Shown piece by piece: positions 1 to 10,597 of a stretch of DNA of 64,000 nucleotides. Below the pieces are notes generated by a model that worked only from the letters and a program-made list of their open reading frames with translations, had not been told where the DNA came from and did no database searches. Position numbers and translations under genes: made by a program. Position 1 is the first letter of the stretch. Each line of letters begins with the position of its first letter. The stretch comes from Silvania confinis (GTDB taxonomy: Bacteria > Pseudomonadota > Gammaproteobacteria > Enterobacterales > Enterobacteriaceae), in NCBI RefSeq assembly GCF_025564085.1, contig NZ_JAMGZJ010000076.1, positions 62,001-126,000 of the forward strand, in the 5' to 3' direction.

Positions 1-1
1 G

Positions 2-730
2 TACGTCGAAGAGGGCTTTGGCATCGCGATTGTCGATAACCGCCACTACACCATGCGCCCGGGTCGGCTGTTTTTCTTTCCCCCCTTTACCCTGCACAAG
101 GTGATGGTCGATCCCCAGGCCGAAGCGAACTACCGGCGCACCATCATTCACCTCGACCAGCATGCGGTGCTGAAGGCATTACGTGATTTTCCCCAGACCC
201 AGCAGCGGCTGCAAAAGCTGTCTCAGCGCGGAGGAGAAGCGTGGGTGGCGGATATGGCCCACTGCCATGGCCATCTCAATCATCTGTTTAGCTGCTATCA
301 GCCGCCGATGAACAGCGAGCAGGTGGCCGGTCTGCTGATCGGCCTGTTTGCCATGCTGCCGCACGATGATAAAGGGCAAACCGGTAACAGTCAGGGGATC
401 GCCAGCCAGGTGATGTTCTGGCTCGATGAGCACTACCGGCAGAAATTCAGCCTCGATGCGTTGGCAGGTGAACTGGGGAAATCGCGCAGCTACGTGTCGC
501 GAAAGTTCCATGCAGAAACGGGCGAGAAAATTCACGATTATCTGAATACGCTGCGGCTGCGCAAAGCCTGCGAAAGCCTGCTGCACTCTGATGCCAGCGT
601 GCGCGACATCGCCGCGCGGGTGGGGTTTTCGGATGTGACGTACTTTATCAGCGCCTTCAAAAAGGGCATCGGCGAGACGCCCTTACAGTACCGGAAGAAT
701 CACCTAAGCACTCTTCTTCCCCGGCTTTAA
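2..730 (+). CDS. AraC-family transcriptional regulator, 5'-truncated by window edge
   Basis: The open frame runs into the window from base 2, so the true start lies to the left; the first internal Met is at 53. The visible N-terminal part (FFFPPFTLHK region) looks like the end of a cupin-type effector-binding domain. The last ~100 residues hold the two helix-turn-helices of the AraC family, including the typical pattern SVRDIAARVGFSDVTYF followed by FKKGIGETPLQYR. The 3' end overlaps the convergent RpiR-type gene by 27 bp. It lies beside a siderophore locus, where AraC activators of receptor genes are common, but the link is only positional. The effector is unknown. Family assignment is secure; the role is not. 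Confidence 0.85.
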   Translation, partial: YVEEGFGIAIVDNRHYTMRPGRLFFFPPFTLHKVMVDPQAEANYRRTIIHLDQHAVLKALRDFPQTQQRLQKLSQRGGEAWVADMAHCHGHLNHLFSCYQPPMNSEQVAGLLIGLFAMLPHDDKGQTGNSQGIASQVMFWLDEHYRQKFSLDALAGELGKSRSYVSRKFHAETGEKIHDYLNTLRLRKACESLLHSDASVRDIAARVGFSDVTYFISAFKKGIGETPLQYRKNHLSTLLPRL

Positions 731-1591
731 GCCGCGATGGAATTCATTGATACGCTTGATGGATTTAATACTGCGCTGCGGCGCAGTGGACGCCACCGAC
801 AGTACGATCATCTCCAGGCACAACAGCACCGTTCCGTGCAGCGGGATTTTGCCTTTTTCGCCGCCGCGCGGCACGTGGATCACCACGTTCGCTTCTTTGC
901 TAAAGCGGGAATCCAGCGCGTTGGTCAGCAGTATGGTCGGAATGCCCAGCCGCTTCGCCTCACGTAGCGTCGTTTGCCCCTCGCGATGGGCGGATTTCTG
1001 CGCCATCATCACCAGCACGTCGCCGCGCTGTAGGGCAATAAGTTGCTCAGCCAACCCGATCCCGGTGCGGTTGAGCGGTGTGGCGGGCAGCCCCATGCGG
1101 CTGAACATGCGGGCGGTGTATTCCGCCAGAACCCCCGACGCGCCAATGCCAAAAATGGCCACCTGACGCGCTTCGCTCAGCAATGCCACCGCCTGCGCCA
1201 TCGCGTAACGATTGCCCGGCTCAGACAACACCTCGCAGGTGTGCTGATGGCCTTCCAGCACAAAATCGATGCTGGAGTTGACGTCGCTGGTCAGAATATT
1301 GACCGTGGTGGAGATCTTTTCGCTGGAGCTGACCGCCGGGCCAAACCAGTGCTCCAGCGTTTGCTTCAGATCGCGCAGCCCGGCAAACCCCAGCGCCTGG
1401 ATGGCCCGCACCACGGTGGCATCGGAGGTTTTAAGCTGCCCGGCAATTTCCATCGCCGTTTGCTCCATCACCGCTTCGCGGTTCTCATTGATGTACGTGG
1501 CGACCTGATTCAGGCGCGGCGTCAGCTGGTGCGCGCGGGCGCGAAAGCGATCGCCATACACATCCACGCGCGATTTATCTTTGCGGATCAT
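704..1591 (-). CDS. RpiR/MurR-family regulator with SIS domain
   Basis: 295 aa. The N-terminal ~85 residues form an RpiR-type helix-turn-helix (AMEIAGQLKTSDATVVRAIQALGF). Residues ~130-260 form a SIS domain (VAIFGIGASGVLAEYTARMF), the fold that binds phosphosugars in this family. The ATG overlaps the stop of the upstream binding-protein gene by 4 bp (ATGA), so it is almost certainly translated as the last gene of the siderophore importer operon. That is unusual: RpiR regulators normally serve sugar or amino-sugar genes. It may regulate its own operon or link iron uptake to carbon state (inference). Its end overlaps the AraC gene end. Confidence 0.88.
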   Translation of the reverse strand: MIRKDKSRVDVYGDRFRARAHQLTPRLNQVATYINENREAVMEQTAMEIAGQLKTSDATVVRAIQALGFAGLRDLKQTLEHWFGPAVSSSEKISTTVNILTSDVNSSIDFVLEGHQHTCEVLSEPGNRYAMAQAVALLSEARQVAIFGIGASGVLAEYTARMFSRMGLPATPLNRTGIGLAEQLIALQRGDVLVMMAQKSAHREGQTTLREAKRLGIPTILLTNALDSRFSKEANVVIHVPRGGEKGKIPLHGTVLLCLEMIVLSVASTAPQRSIKSIKRINEFHRGLKPGKKSA

Positions 1592-2535
1592 TTCGCCTCC
1601 GGCAGCGGACGGCCTGCGATCTGCGATTGCACCTGCGCCGCCATTAAGCCCAGCGAGGCGAAGGAGTTGGAGATCGCCTCTTCACGCGAGATCAGCACGT
1701 AATGTCCGGTGCGGCAGGCGTTGAGGAACTGGCACCAGCCGGGCATTACCGCCTCCATCGCCGCCAGCTCGTCCTGCGGCTTGCCGCCGGTATCGCCGCG
1801 CCAGGTGGCGAAGACAAAATCAGCGTCCAGCTCCGGCAGGCGCTCGGCGCTCACGTCGATCCGCCCGCCTTCCGGGATGCTATCGATCAGCGGCGGGAAG
1901 GTAAATCCGGCGTCACGTAGCACCCGGCCCAGCGAATGGTAGCTGTGCATGGCGGTGATTTTTCCCTGGTTGGCCTGAATCACGGAGACGGAGATCTTGC
2001 GGGCATCGAGGGTGGCCTTCAGCGCTTTGATCTGTTCCTGGTAGCGGCGTTGCAGAATGCTCAGCCGCGCCTGGGTACCGGTCAGCTGCGCCAGCTTGCG
2101 ATAGATTTCCGGCGCGCCGCCGTCCAGATGATCGATACTGACCGTCGGGGCGATACGCGCCAGTTGCGCCACCGGCGTGTTGCGGGTCGGCTCGGTGATG
2201 ATCAGATCCGGCCTGGCGGCGGCAATGGCTTCAATATCAATATCCGCCGTGCCGATAAACTTAATGTCAGAATTATCAAAGTCGACCCCGGTCAGCATTC
2301 CGCTGGATCGAATAAAATGGCTGCCGTCCGGGCGCGTGCGTCCGTGGCTGGCGATGGGCGGAACCCCCAGCTCAATCAGCGGGATGGTGATGTCGAGATC
2401 GTGCAGCGACACGATGCGTTTCGGGTGGGTGGGCACTTCCACCGCGCGGCCTAAATCATCGGTAAATGTCTGAACAGGTTGTGCCGCGCCGACGGAAAAC
2501 CCCGCCAGCAGTAGCATCGATAACAGTATGCGCAT
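1588..2535 (-). CDS. Periplasmic iron-siderophore binding protein
   Basis: 315 aa with a Sec signal peptide (MRILLSMLLLAGFSVGAAQP). The mature start TFTDDLGRAVEVPTHPKRIVSL is the hallmark of class III (FhuD/FecB/BtuF-type) substrate-binding proteins. The long helix connecting two lobes is consistent with residues ~150-180. It would deliver ferric siderophore from the receptor to the two permeases encoded just upstream. There is a 14-bp gap to the preceding permease and a 4-bp overlap with the RpiR gene. No lipobox is evident, so it is probably soluble in the periplasm. The ligand cannot be read from sequence. Confidence 0.9.
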   Translation of the reverse strand: MRILLSMLLLAGFSVGAAQPVQTFTDDLGRAVEVPTHPKRIVSLHDLDITIPLIELGVPPIASHGRTRPDGSHFIRSSGMLTGVDFDNSDIKFIGTADIDIEAIAAARPDLIITEPTRNTPVAQLARIAPTVSIDHLDGGAPEIYRKLAQLTGTQARLSILQRRYQEQIKALKATLDARKISVSVIQANQGKITAMHSYHSLGRVLRDAGFTFPPLIDSIPEGGRIDVSAERLPELDADFVFATWRGDTGGKPQDELAAMEAVMPGWCQFLNACRTGHYVLISREEAISNSFASLGLMAAQVQSQIAGRPLPEAK

Positions 2536-2549
2536 CGCGCTTTCCCCTT

Positions 2550-3602
2550 TTAAAAGCGATCCCGACGCTGCCAGAGCAGCACCAGGAAAAACGGCCCGCC
2601 AATCAGCGAGACAATAATGCCCGCGGGCAGCTGCAGCGGCAAAAACGCCAGCCGCCCGAGGTTATCCGCCAGTACAACCAGCAGTGCGCCCAGCGTCGCA
2701 CTGCCTGCGAGCAGCGTGGCCTGGCCGCCGCGCAGTAAAAATCGCGCCATGTGCGGGGCGATCAACCCGACAAATCCGATGCTGCCCACGCAGGATACGC
2801 AGGCCGCGGTCAGTAACACCGGGGCGATGACCTGCAGCAGCGCCAGCCGGGCAGTGCGCACGCCCAGCCCGGTGGCGGCCTGGTGGCCCAGCAGCGCCAC
2901 ATCTGCCGCGCGGGCGGTGAACAGCAGCAGTGCAAAGGCGGGAAGCGCCCAGCCAGCCGCCACACCCACCAGCGTCCAGTTAGCCGCATGCAGGCTTCCG
3001 GCCAGCCACAGCAGTGCGGTCTGCACGTCGCGCACGTCGGCTGTGGTCATAAAGACCCCGATGCCCGCCGCAAACGCCCACGACACGCCAATACCCACCA
3101 GAATAAAGCGCGGACGGGAGATATCCCGGGCCAGCAGCAGAACCAGCAGCGCCGTTAACAAACCACCCGCCATCCCAATGACCGGACGCCAGACCACGCC
3201 CAGCGACGGGAACTGAAAAATCAGCAGTAACACCGCCACGCTGCAGCCTTCTTTCACGCCAATCAGACCGGGATCGGCCAGGCCGTTGCGGGTGATGGAC
3301 TGCATCGACGCCCCCGCCACCCCCAGCATTGCGCCACACAGCAGCGCCATCAGCAGGCGCGGCAGCCGAATATCTTCAACGATATAGCGTGCGTCAACGC
3401 TCAGCGCATCCGGATAAAGCAGCCCGCGCGCTATCGCCGACGTGGGGATTGGCAGCGACCCCTGAATCAGGCCGTACAGCATCATGCCCAGCACCAGCAG
3501 GACCAGTACCGCCAGCACAAGCAGCGCCTTAGGGCGAACCACAGCACAAAAGCGACCAACGCGCAGCGGACGCAGGCCCGCGCGCAGGATTGCCCGGCTC
3601 AT
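2550..3602 (-). CDS. Iron-siderophore ABC permease (FecCD family), second
   Basis: 350 aa and highly hydrophobic, with about nine predicted membrane helices. It has the FecCD-family motifs GAMLGVAGASMQSITRNGLADP near residue 135 and GSIGFVGLIAPHMARFLL near 270, the latter being the coupling region that contacts the ATPase. Residues 1-30 form a basic cytoplasmic tail. It overlaps the other permease by 4 bp. The two half-permeases are separate genes, as in fecCD, rather than the fused FhuB of E. coli, so this importer is paralogous to the fhu system. Confidence 0.92.
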   Translation of the reverse strand: MSRAILRAGLRPLRVGRFCAVVRPKALLVLAVLVLLVLGMMLYGLIQGSLPIPTSAIARGLLYPDALSVDARYIVEDIRLPRLLMALLCGAMLGVAGASMQSITRNGLADPGLIGVKEGCSVAVLLLIFQFPSLGVVWRPVIGMAGGLLTALLVLLLARDISRPRFILVGIGVSWAFAAGIGVFMTTADVRDVQTALLWLAGSLHAANWTLVGVAAGWALPAFALLLFTARAADVALLGHQAATGLGVRTARLALLQVIAPVLLTAACVSCVGSIGFVGLIAPHMARFLLRGGQATLLAGSATLGALLVVLADNLGRLAFLPLQLPAGIIVSLIGGPFFLVLLWQRRDRF

Positions 3603-4582
3603 TTAAAAATCCTCGTCGCCATAATGATAAACACCGGGGCACCCACCAGCGCAGTTACCACGCCGGTCGCCAGCTCATGCGGCGCAAACAGCGTTCGGGC
3701 GGCGATATCAGCCAGCAGAAGAACCAGCGCCCCGCAGCAGGCTGACAGCGGCATCAGCACCCGTAAATCGACCGACACCAGACGGCGGATAATCTGCGGC
3801 ACCACCAGGCCAATAAAACCAATCGGCCCGGCCACCGACACCGCCGCGCCGCAAAGCAGCGCAATCGCCAGCAACGCTAAAATACGCGTGCGCATCAGAG
3901 AAACGCCCAACCCCTGCGCCATGCGGTCGCCCAGCGCCAGCATGTTCAGCGACGGGGCCAGCCCGATGGCAAGCACAAAGCCAATGGCGGACACCCAGGC
4001 GGCGGTGCGGGTCGCAGCCCAGTTTAGCCCCGCCAGATCGCCCGCCAGCCAGGTGCGCATCGCCAGCAGGGTTTGTTCATCGAGGATCAGCACCGCAGCG
4101 GTCATTGACGAGGCAAATGCCGACAGCGCGACCCCGCAAAGGGTGACTTTCATCGGCGTCAGCCCGGTTCGTCCGGCAGACGACAGGCCAAACACCAGCA
4201 AAAATAGCGCTCCCGCTCCGACCGCGGCAATGATCGGGCGACCCACAGGCAGCGTCAGCCCCAGCGCGCTGGTCATCACCACCGCCAGGGCCGCACCGGC
4301 GTTGAGGCCCAGAATATGCGGCTCGCCAAGAGGATTGCGGATCACCGCCTGCAATAGCACGCCCGCCACGCCCAGCGCGGCCCCAATCATCAGAGCAGCA
4401 GTCAGACGCAACAGGCGCAGATTGATAATCACGTTATGGTCAAAGCTGCGCGGATCGAACGCGACAAAGGCCTGCACCACGGTCTGCGGAGGAATAAAAC
4501 GCGCGCCAATACCAAGATGGACAATCGCGCCCAGCAGCAGCAGGCCGATGAATACAGCAGACGCCAGGCTGGTGCGCATCAT
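3599..4582 (-). CDS. Iron-siderophore ABC permease (FecCD family), first
   Basis: 327 aa inner-membrane permease of the FecCD family. The family motifs GAALGVAGVLLQAVIRNPLGEP (residues ~67-88) and GPIGFIGLVVPQIIRRLV (~250) are visible. It overlaps the ATPase gene upstream and the second permease downstream by 4 bp each, which implies translational coupling and equal stoichiometry. It would form a heterodimer with the product of the next gene. Confidence 0.92.
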   Translation of the reverse strand: MMRTSLASAVFIGLLLLGAIVHLGIGARFIPPQTVVQAFVAFDPRSFDHNVIINLRLLRLTAALMIGAALGVAGVLLQAVIRNPLGEPHILGLNAGAALAVVMTSALGLTLPVGRPIIAAVGAGALFLLVFGLSSAGRTGLTPMKVTLCGVALSAFASSMTAAVLILDEQTLLAMRTWLAGDLAGLNWAATRTAAWVSAIGFVLAIGLAPSLNMLALGDRMAQGLGVSLMRTRILALLAIALLCGAAVSVAGPIGFIGLVVPQIIRRLVSVDLRVLMPLSACCGALVLLLADIAARTLFAPHELATGVVTALVGAPVFIIMATRIFK

Positions 4583-5388
4583 GCCTTTCCGCTACGTCGA
4601 AACGGCAGAAAGAACGGTTTCCCGGTGAGTGGATTGATCGACATGTGTACGTCAACGTCGAACACCGCGCCGATCAGTTCAGGCGTACAAACATCGTCTT
4701 CGTTGAGCACGCCCTGCACTTTCCCCTCGCGTAAAAAGACCAGCGTATCGCCGTAGTTCACCGCAAAGTTGAGATCGTGTAACACCACCACCACGGTACG
4801 CCCATGGTGACGGGTTAAATCGTGCAGAAGCTCGAGGATTTCAACCTGATAGCGCAGGTCAAGGAAGGTGGTCGGTTCATCAAGCAGGATATAGGGGGTG
4901 TTTTGCGCCAGCGCCATCGCAATCCAGCAGCGCTGGCGTTGACCGCCGGAGAGGCTTTCGACAGGGAGATGAGCATAATCGAGCGTGCCGGTTAAGCGCA
5001 GCGCCTCTTCCACCGCCTGTTCATCGGCATCGGTCCACTGGCGCATAAAGTTTTGCCACGGAAATCGCCCGCGCGCGACCAGCTCAAAAACCGTCAGCCC
5101 TTCGGGCAGCAGCGGTGACTGCGGCAAAATGCCGAGCTGACGCGAAACCGCTTTAGTGGGCTGGTGATGAATGGCTTTGCCATCGAGCAGTACCGTACCG
5201 CCCATCGGCTGCAGCAGACGCGCAATCGTACTGAGCAGCGTGGATTTCCCGCAGCCATTCGCCCCCACCAGCACGGTCATTTTCCCGGACGGAATGGTGA
5301 GGGAAATCCCCTCAATGATGATTGTTTTCTGATAGCCAGCAGAGAGGTTGTCGAGCCTCAGTCCCTGCTCTGTCGCGTTTTGAGCCAC
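4579..5388 (-). CDS. Iron-siderophore ABC transporter ATPase (FhuC/FepC family)
   Basis: 269 aa cytoplasmic ATPase. Walker A is GANGCGKSTLL (residues ~42-52), the signature motif is LSGGQRQRCWIAMALAQ, and Walker B is YILLDEPTTFLDL, followed by the H-loop (VVLHDLN). Family length is normal. It is the first gene of the minus-strand operon, whose promoter would lie in the gap at 5,389-5,766 facing the receptor gene. It powers ferric-siderophore import through the two permeases. Confidence 0.93.
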   Translation of the reverse strand: MAQNATEQGLRLDNLSAGYQKTIIIEGISLTIPSGKMTVLVGANGCGKSTLLSTIARLLQPMGGTVLLDGKAIHHQPTKAVSRQLGILPQSPLLPEGLTVFELVARGRFPWQNFMRQWTDADEQAVEEALRLTGTLDYAHLPVESLSGGQRQRCWIAMALAQNTPYILLDEPTTFLDLRYQVEILELLHDLTRHHGRTVVVVLHDLNFAVNYGDTLVFLREGKVQGVLNEDDVCTPELIGAVFDVDVHMSINPLTGKPFFLPFRRSGKA

Positions 5389-5427
5389 GTGTGTGCCAAC
5401 TTAATCCAGTTACAGACAAATAAAAAT

Positions 5428-5446
5428 AAAACTCATTCTCATACGA
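5428..5446 (-). promoter_or_regulatory. Fur-box-like site upstream of the ABC importer operon
   Basis: Read on the minus strand, this 19-bp site agrees with the Fur consensus at 10 of 19 positions by my alignment, centred on TGAGAATGAG. It lies 40-58 bp upstream of the ATPase start codon, a usual position for iron repression. The surrounding gap (5,389-5,766) is AT-rich, holds the divergent promoters, and contains no convincing gene. Confidence 0.5.
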
Positions 5447-5648
5447 TTTTGCCGCTGGGCCATGTAGTAGTCAAGGGGATAAACACCCTGGAAAAAGCAG
5501 GGGTAAATATCACTACATTGCCCAGGAGTAATATTAATTATTGGTTATTTTTCAATTTGTTAATTGGATATTCATTTAGGAGTATGTCGGGCATTCTGGC
5601 TGTAGCTGATTTTTGCTTTTTTCCATTTACTACTACATTTCCGCGTGG

Positions 5649-5667
5649 TTGAATGATTCTCAATTAC
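5649..5667 (+). promoter_or_regulatory. Fur-box-like site upstream of the TonB-dependent receptor
   Basis: The core AATGATTCTCA matches the Fur consensus at 11 of 19 positions by my alignment. It lies about 100 bp before the receptor ATG. With the other site in the same gap it suggests iron repression of both divergent units. The spacing leaves room for a 5' leader on the receptor mRNA. Confidence 0.5.
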
Positions 5668-5766
5668 ATACCCGCACCCACTCAGGCGAACGGGTAGCGC
5701 TGTACGGGCAATGACACACCAGCTTCACCCGCGAGCATTCGCAGGGTATTTCGGGATAACGATTAA

Positions 5767-7908
5767 ATGCTTAAGTTCACACCTTCCTTCTCTGGGGTAA
5801 AAGGGCGCGCGCTCTTTTCACTGCTGTTTATCGCGCCGCTGGCGCAGTCAGCAGAAAAAACAACGACAAAAGACGGCGAGACGTTAACCGTTATCGCCAC
5901 ACCCGGCGCCAGGACCGAAGCCACAAACGGCTATCAGCCGCTGAATACCTCCACTGCCACGCTGACCACTATGCCGATGCTGGATATTCCGCAGGTGGTG
6001 AATACCGTGAGTGACGAGGTGCTGGAAGATCAGCATGCCACTACGCTTGACGAGGCGCTGTATAACGTCAGCAACGTGGTGCAAACCAACACCCTGGGCG
6101 GCACTCAGGATGCGTTCGTGCGCCGGGGTTTTGGTGCCAACCGCGACGGCTCAATCATGACTAACGGGCTGCGTACCGTGCTACCACGCAGCTTTAACGC
6201 CGCGACCGAGCGCGTGGAGGTGCTGAAAGGCCCGGCGTCCACGCTGTACGGGATCCTCGATCCGGGCGGTCTGATCAACGTGGTCACCAAACGCCCGGAA
6301 AAAACGTTCGGCGGGTCTGTCTCTGCGACGTCCACCAGCTTTGGCGGCGGTACCGGGCAGCTGGATGTCACCGGCCCGATTGAGGGCACGCGGCTGGCCT
6401 ATCGCTTGACCGGTGAATATCAGGATGAAGACTACTGGCGCAGTTTCGGCAAAGAGCGCAGCACCTTTATCGCCCCCTCGCTGACCTGGTTCGGCGACGA
6501 TGCGACCGTGACGGTGCTCTATTCCCATCGCGATTATCAGGCCCCGTTCGATCGCGGAACGATCTTCGATCTCAGCACCAAAAAGCCGGTCACTGTCGAT
6601 CGTAAAACCCGTTTTGACGAGCCGTTTAACATTACCGACGGCGAGTCGGATCTGGCGCAGCTGAACGCGGAATACCGCCTGAACAGCCAGTGGACCGCCA
6701 CATTCGACTACAGCTTTAGCCAGGACAAATATACGGATAATCAGGCCCGCGTGATGGCCTATGATTCTGCCACCGGTAACCTGACGCGGCGCGTAGACGC
6801 CACCCAGGGATCGACCCAGCGTATGCACTCTACCCGCGCAGATCTGCAGGGGAATGTTGATATCGCCGGGTTCTACAATGAGATCCTGACCGGTATCTCC
6901 TATGAGAATTACGATCTGCTGCGTACGGATATGATCCGCTGTAAGAACGTGAAAGGGTTCAATATCTATAACCCGTCCTACGGCAGTCTGGATAAGTGTA
7001 CGACCGTGTCTGCCGCCGACAGCGACCAGACTATTCAGCAGGAAAGCTACTCCGCCTATGTGCAGGATGCGCTGTATCTGACGGATAAATGGATTGCGGT
7101 CACCGGGATCCGCTATCAGTCGTATACCCAGTATGCGGGCAAGGGCCGTCCGTTTAACGTCAATACCGACAGCCGCGATGACCAGTGGACGCCGAAAGTC
7201 GGCCTGGTGTACAAAGTCACCCCTGCGATGTCGCTGTTCGCTAACTATTCGCAAACGTTTATGCCGCAGTCGTCCATTGCCAGCTATATCGGCAATCTGC
7301 CGCCTGAAACGTCAAATGCTTACGAAGTGGGTGCTAAGTTTGACCTGTTCGACGGCGTAACCGCCAACATCGCCCTGTTTGATACCCACAAACGCAACGT
7401 GCTGTACACCGAAAGCATCGGTGACGAAACCTATGCCAAAACCGCCGGCCGCGTACGGTCGCGGGGCGTAGAAATGGACGTGGCAGGTTCGTTGACCGAG
7501 AACACCAACCTTATCGCCAGCTATGGCTACACGGATGCTAAAGTCGAGGAAGATCCAGACTACGCGGGCAAACCACTGCCTAACGTGCCGCGCCATACCG
7601 GATCGCTGTTCCTGACTTACGATATTCAGAATGTGTATGCCGGGAATACGCTTACGCTTGGCGGCGGCGGGCACGGCGTGAGTCGTCGCTCAGCCACTAA
7701 CGGCGCGGACTATTATCTGCCGGGCTACTTTGTCGCGGACGCTTTTGCGGCTTATAAGATGAAGTGGCAGTACCCGGTGACGCTGCAAGTGAACGTGAAG
7801 AATCTGTTTGATAAGACTTACTACACGTCGTCGATTGGCACCAATAACCTGGGCAACCAGATTGGCGATCCGCGCGAAGTGCAGTTTACGGTGAAGATGG
7901 ATTTCTGA
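5767..7908 (+). CDS. TonB-dependent siderophore receptor (hydroxamate-receptor-like)
   Basis: 713 aa outer-membrane receptor. A signal peptide covers about residues 1-29, followed by a TonB box (ETLTVIA, about 39-45). The plug domain spans about 65-175 and shows the typical VEVLKGPASTLYGILDPGGLINVVTKRP motif. A long beta-barrel ends in the aromatic C-terminal signature VQFTVKMDF. Two cysteines in an external loop region (RCKNVKGF and DKCTTVSA) could form a disulfide. The general pattern resembles FhuA/FoxA-type hydroxamate receptors, but the ligand is not determinable here. It diverges from the importer operon, and the two probably act together. Confidence 0.88.
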   Translation: MLKFTPSFSGVKGRALFSLLFIAPLAQSAEKTTTKDGETLTVIATPGARTEATNGYQPLNTSTATLTTMPMLDIPQVVNTVSDEVLEDQHATTLDEALYNVSNVVQTNTLGGTQDAFVRRGFGANRDGSIMTNGLRTVLPRSFNAATERVEVLKGPASTLYGILDPGGLINVVTKRPEKTFGGSVSATSTSFGGGTGQLDVTGPIEGTRLAYRLTGEYQDEDYWRSFGKERSTFIAPSLTWFGDDATVTVLYSHRDYQAPFDRGTIFDLSTKKPVTVDRKTRFDEPFNITDGESDLAQLNAEYRLNSQWTATFDYSFSQDKYTDNQARVMAYDSATGNLTRRVDATQGSTQRMHSTRADLQGNVDIAGFYNEILTGISYENYDLLRTDMIRCKNVKGFNIYNPSYGSLDKCTTVSAADSDQTIQQESYSAYVQDALYLTDKWIAVTGIRYQSYTQYAGKGRPFNVNTDSRDDQWTPKVGLVYKVTPAMSLFANYSQTFMPQSSIASYIGNLPPETSNAYEVGAKFDLFDGVTANIALFDTHKRNVLYTESIGDETYAKTAGRVRSRGVEMDVAGSLTENTNLIASYGYTDAKVEEDPDYAGKPLPNVPRHTGSLFLTYDIQNVYAGNTLTLGGGGHGVSRRSATNGADYYLPGYFVADAFAAYKMKWQYPVTLQVNVKNLFDKTYYTSSIGTNNLGNQIGDPREVQFTVKMDF

Positions 7909-8026
7909 TGTTAGTGCGGGTTGCCAGGGCGGCGGCGATTGAGCCGCCATGGCACGTTCACCGGTTTGGTCATTCCAGAGAAGTAATGAACGTAAAGTGA
8001 AAGGAACCACCACCGAAGCCGTATGC

Positions 8027-8075
8027 TCCCCCTCACCCCGGCCCTCTCCCTAAATGGAGAGGGAGCCAACCGTGC
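8027..8075. repeat. Intergenic inverted repeat of the 'CCCTCACCCCGGCCCTCTCCC' type
   Basis: The sequence has the form CCTCACCCCGGCCCTCTCC...GGAGAGGG, an inverted repeat with a short loop. It lies between the converging receptor gene and parE. A related copy in opposite orientation lies at 37,734-37,766 after rpoD. I recognise this as a dispersed extragenic palindrome common in Enterobacter-type genomes. It may act as a transcription barrier between converging genes. Confidence 0.6.
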
Positions 8076-8094
8076 CAATTTTTTGTGGGATCCC

Positions 8095-9990
<1,896 letters not shown>

Positions 9991-10015
9991 TTAAACTAGC
10001 AATTCGCAGCGATTG

Positions 10016-10597
10016 TCAGAGGCTTTGCAGTCCAAGAAAATCGACAATCTGGGTGAAATGATCCTCAAAGCCCGTGAAAGCATGGTTCCCGCCTTCTTCT
10101 ATAGTCTGGCGGCAGAGCGCGTAATACGCTACTGCCTGGCGGTAATCCAGCACTTCATCACCCGTCTGTTGCAGCAGCCAGAGGAGATCTGGCGCTTCCA
10201 GCGGGTCTACCTGCATAACTTTGAGGTCGTAAATATGGCGAGACTCTAGCACATATTGCTGTCCGGTGTAGGGGTTCTCGTTGTGGCCAAGATAGCCCAC
10301 CAGCAGCTCAAAAGGCCGCACCGCCGGGTTCACCACCACCGCAGGCACCATAAAGCACTGAGACAGCCAGGTGGCGTAGTAACCCCCAAGCGATGAGCCC
10401 ACCACGCCGAACGGCTCGCCGCCGTGGGCCAGCACAATCGACTCCAGCATCTCGGCAGCCTCGGCCGGGTACGGCGGCAGCTGCGGGACGATCATCTCGA
10501 TATGCGGATGATGAACTTCCAGCCATTGGCGGAACAGCGTCGCTTTTGCGGAGCGCGGGGAGCTGTTGAACCCGTGCAGATAAAGGAGCGCAGACAT
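10016..10597 (-). CDS. yqiA: Esterase YqiA (alpha/beta hydrolase)
   Basis: 193 aa of the UPF0227 alpha/beta hydrolase family, beginning [19 protein letters not shown]. The nucleophile elbow is [10 protein letters not shown] (residues ~70) and the catalytic His is probably in GGNHAF near residue 172. The start codon shares one base with the cpdA stop (TGATG), so translation is coupled. It is a cytoplasmic esterase of broad specificity in E. coli; the physiological substrate is unsettled. Confidence 0.93.
   Translation of the reverse strand: MSALLYLHGFNSSPRSAKATLFRQWLEVHHPHIEMIVPQLPPYPAEAAEMLESIVLAHGGEPFGVVGSSLGGYYATWLSQCFMVPAVVVNPAVRPFELLVGYLGHNENPYTGQQYVLESRHIYDLKVMQVDPLEAPDLLWLLQQTGDEVLDYRQAVAYYALCRQTIEEGGNHAFTGFEDHFTQIVDFLGLQSL

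Noticed and set aside
6181..7254. 357-codon frame antisense to the TonB-dependent receptor
   Set aside because: Shadow frame opposite a beta-barrel coding sequence; composition is not protein-like.
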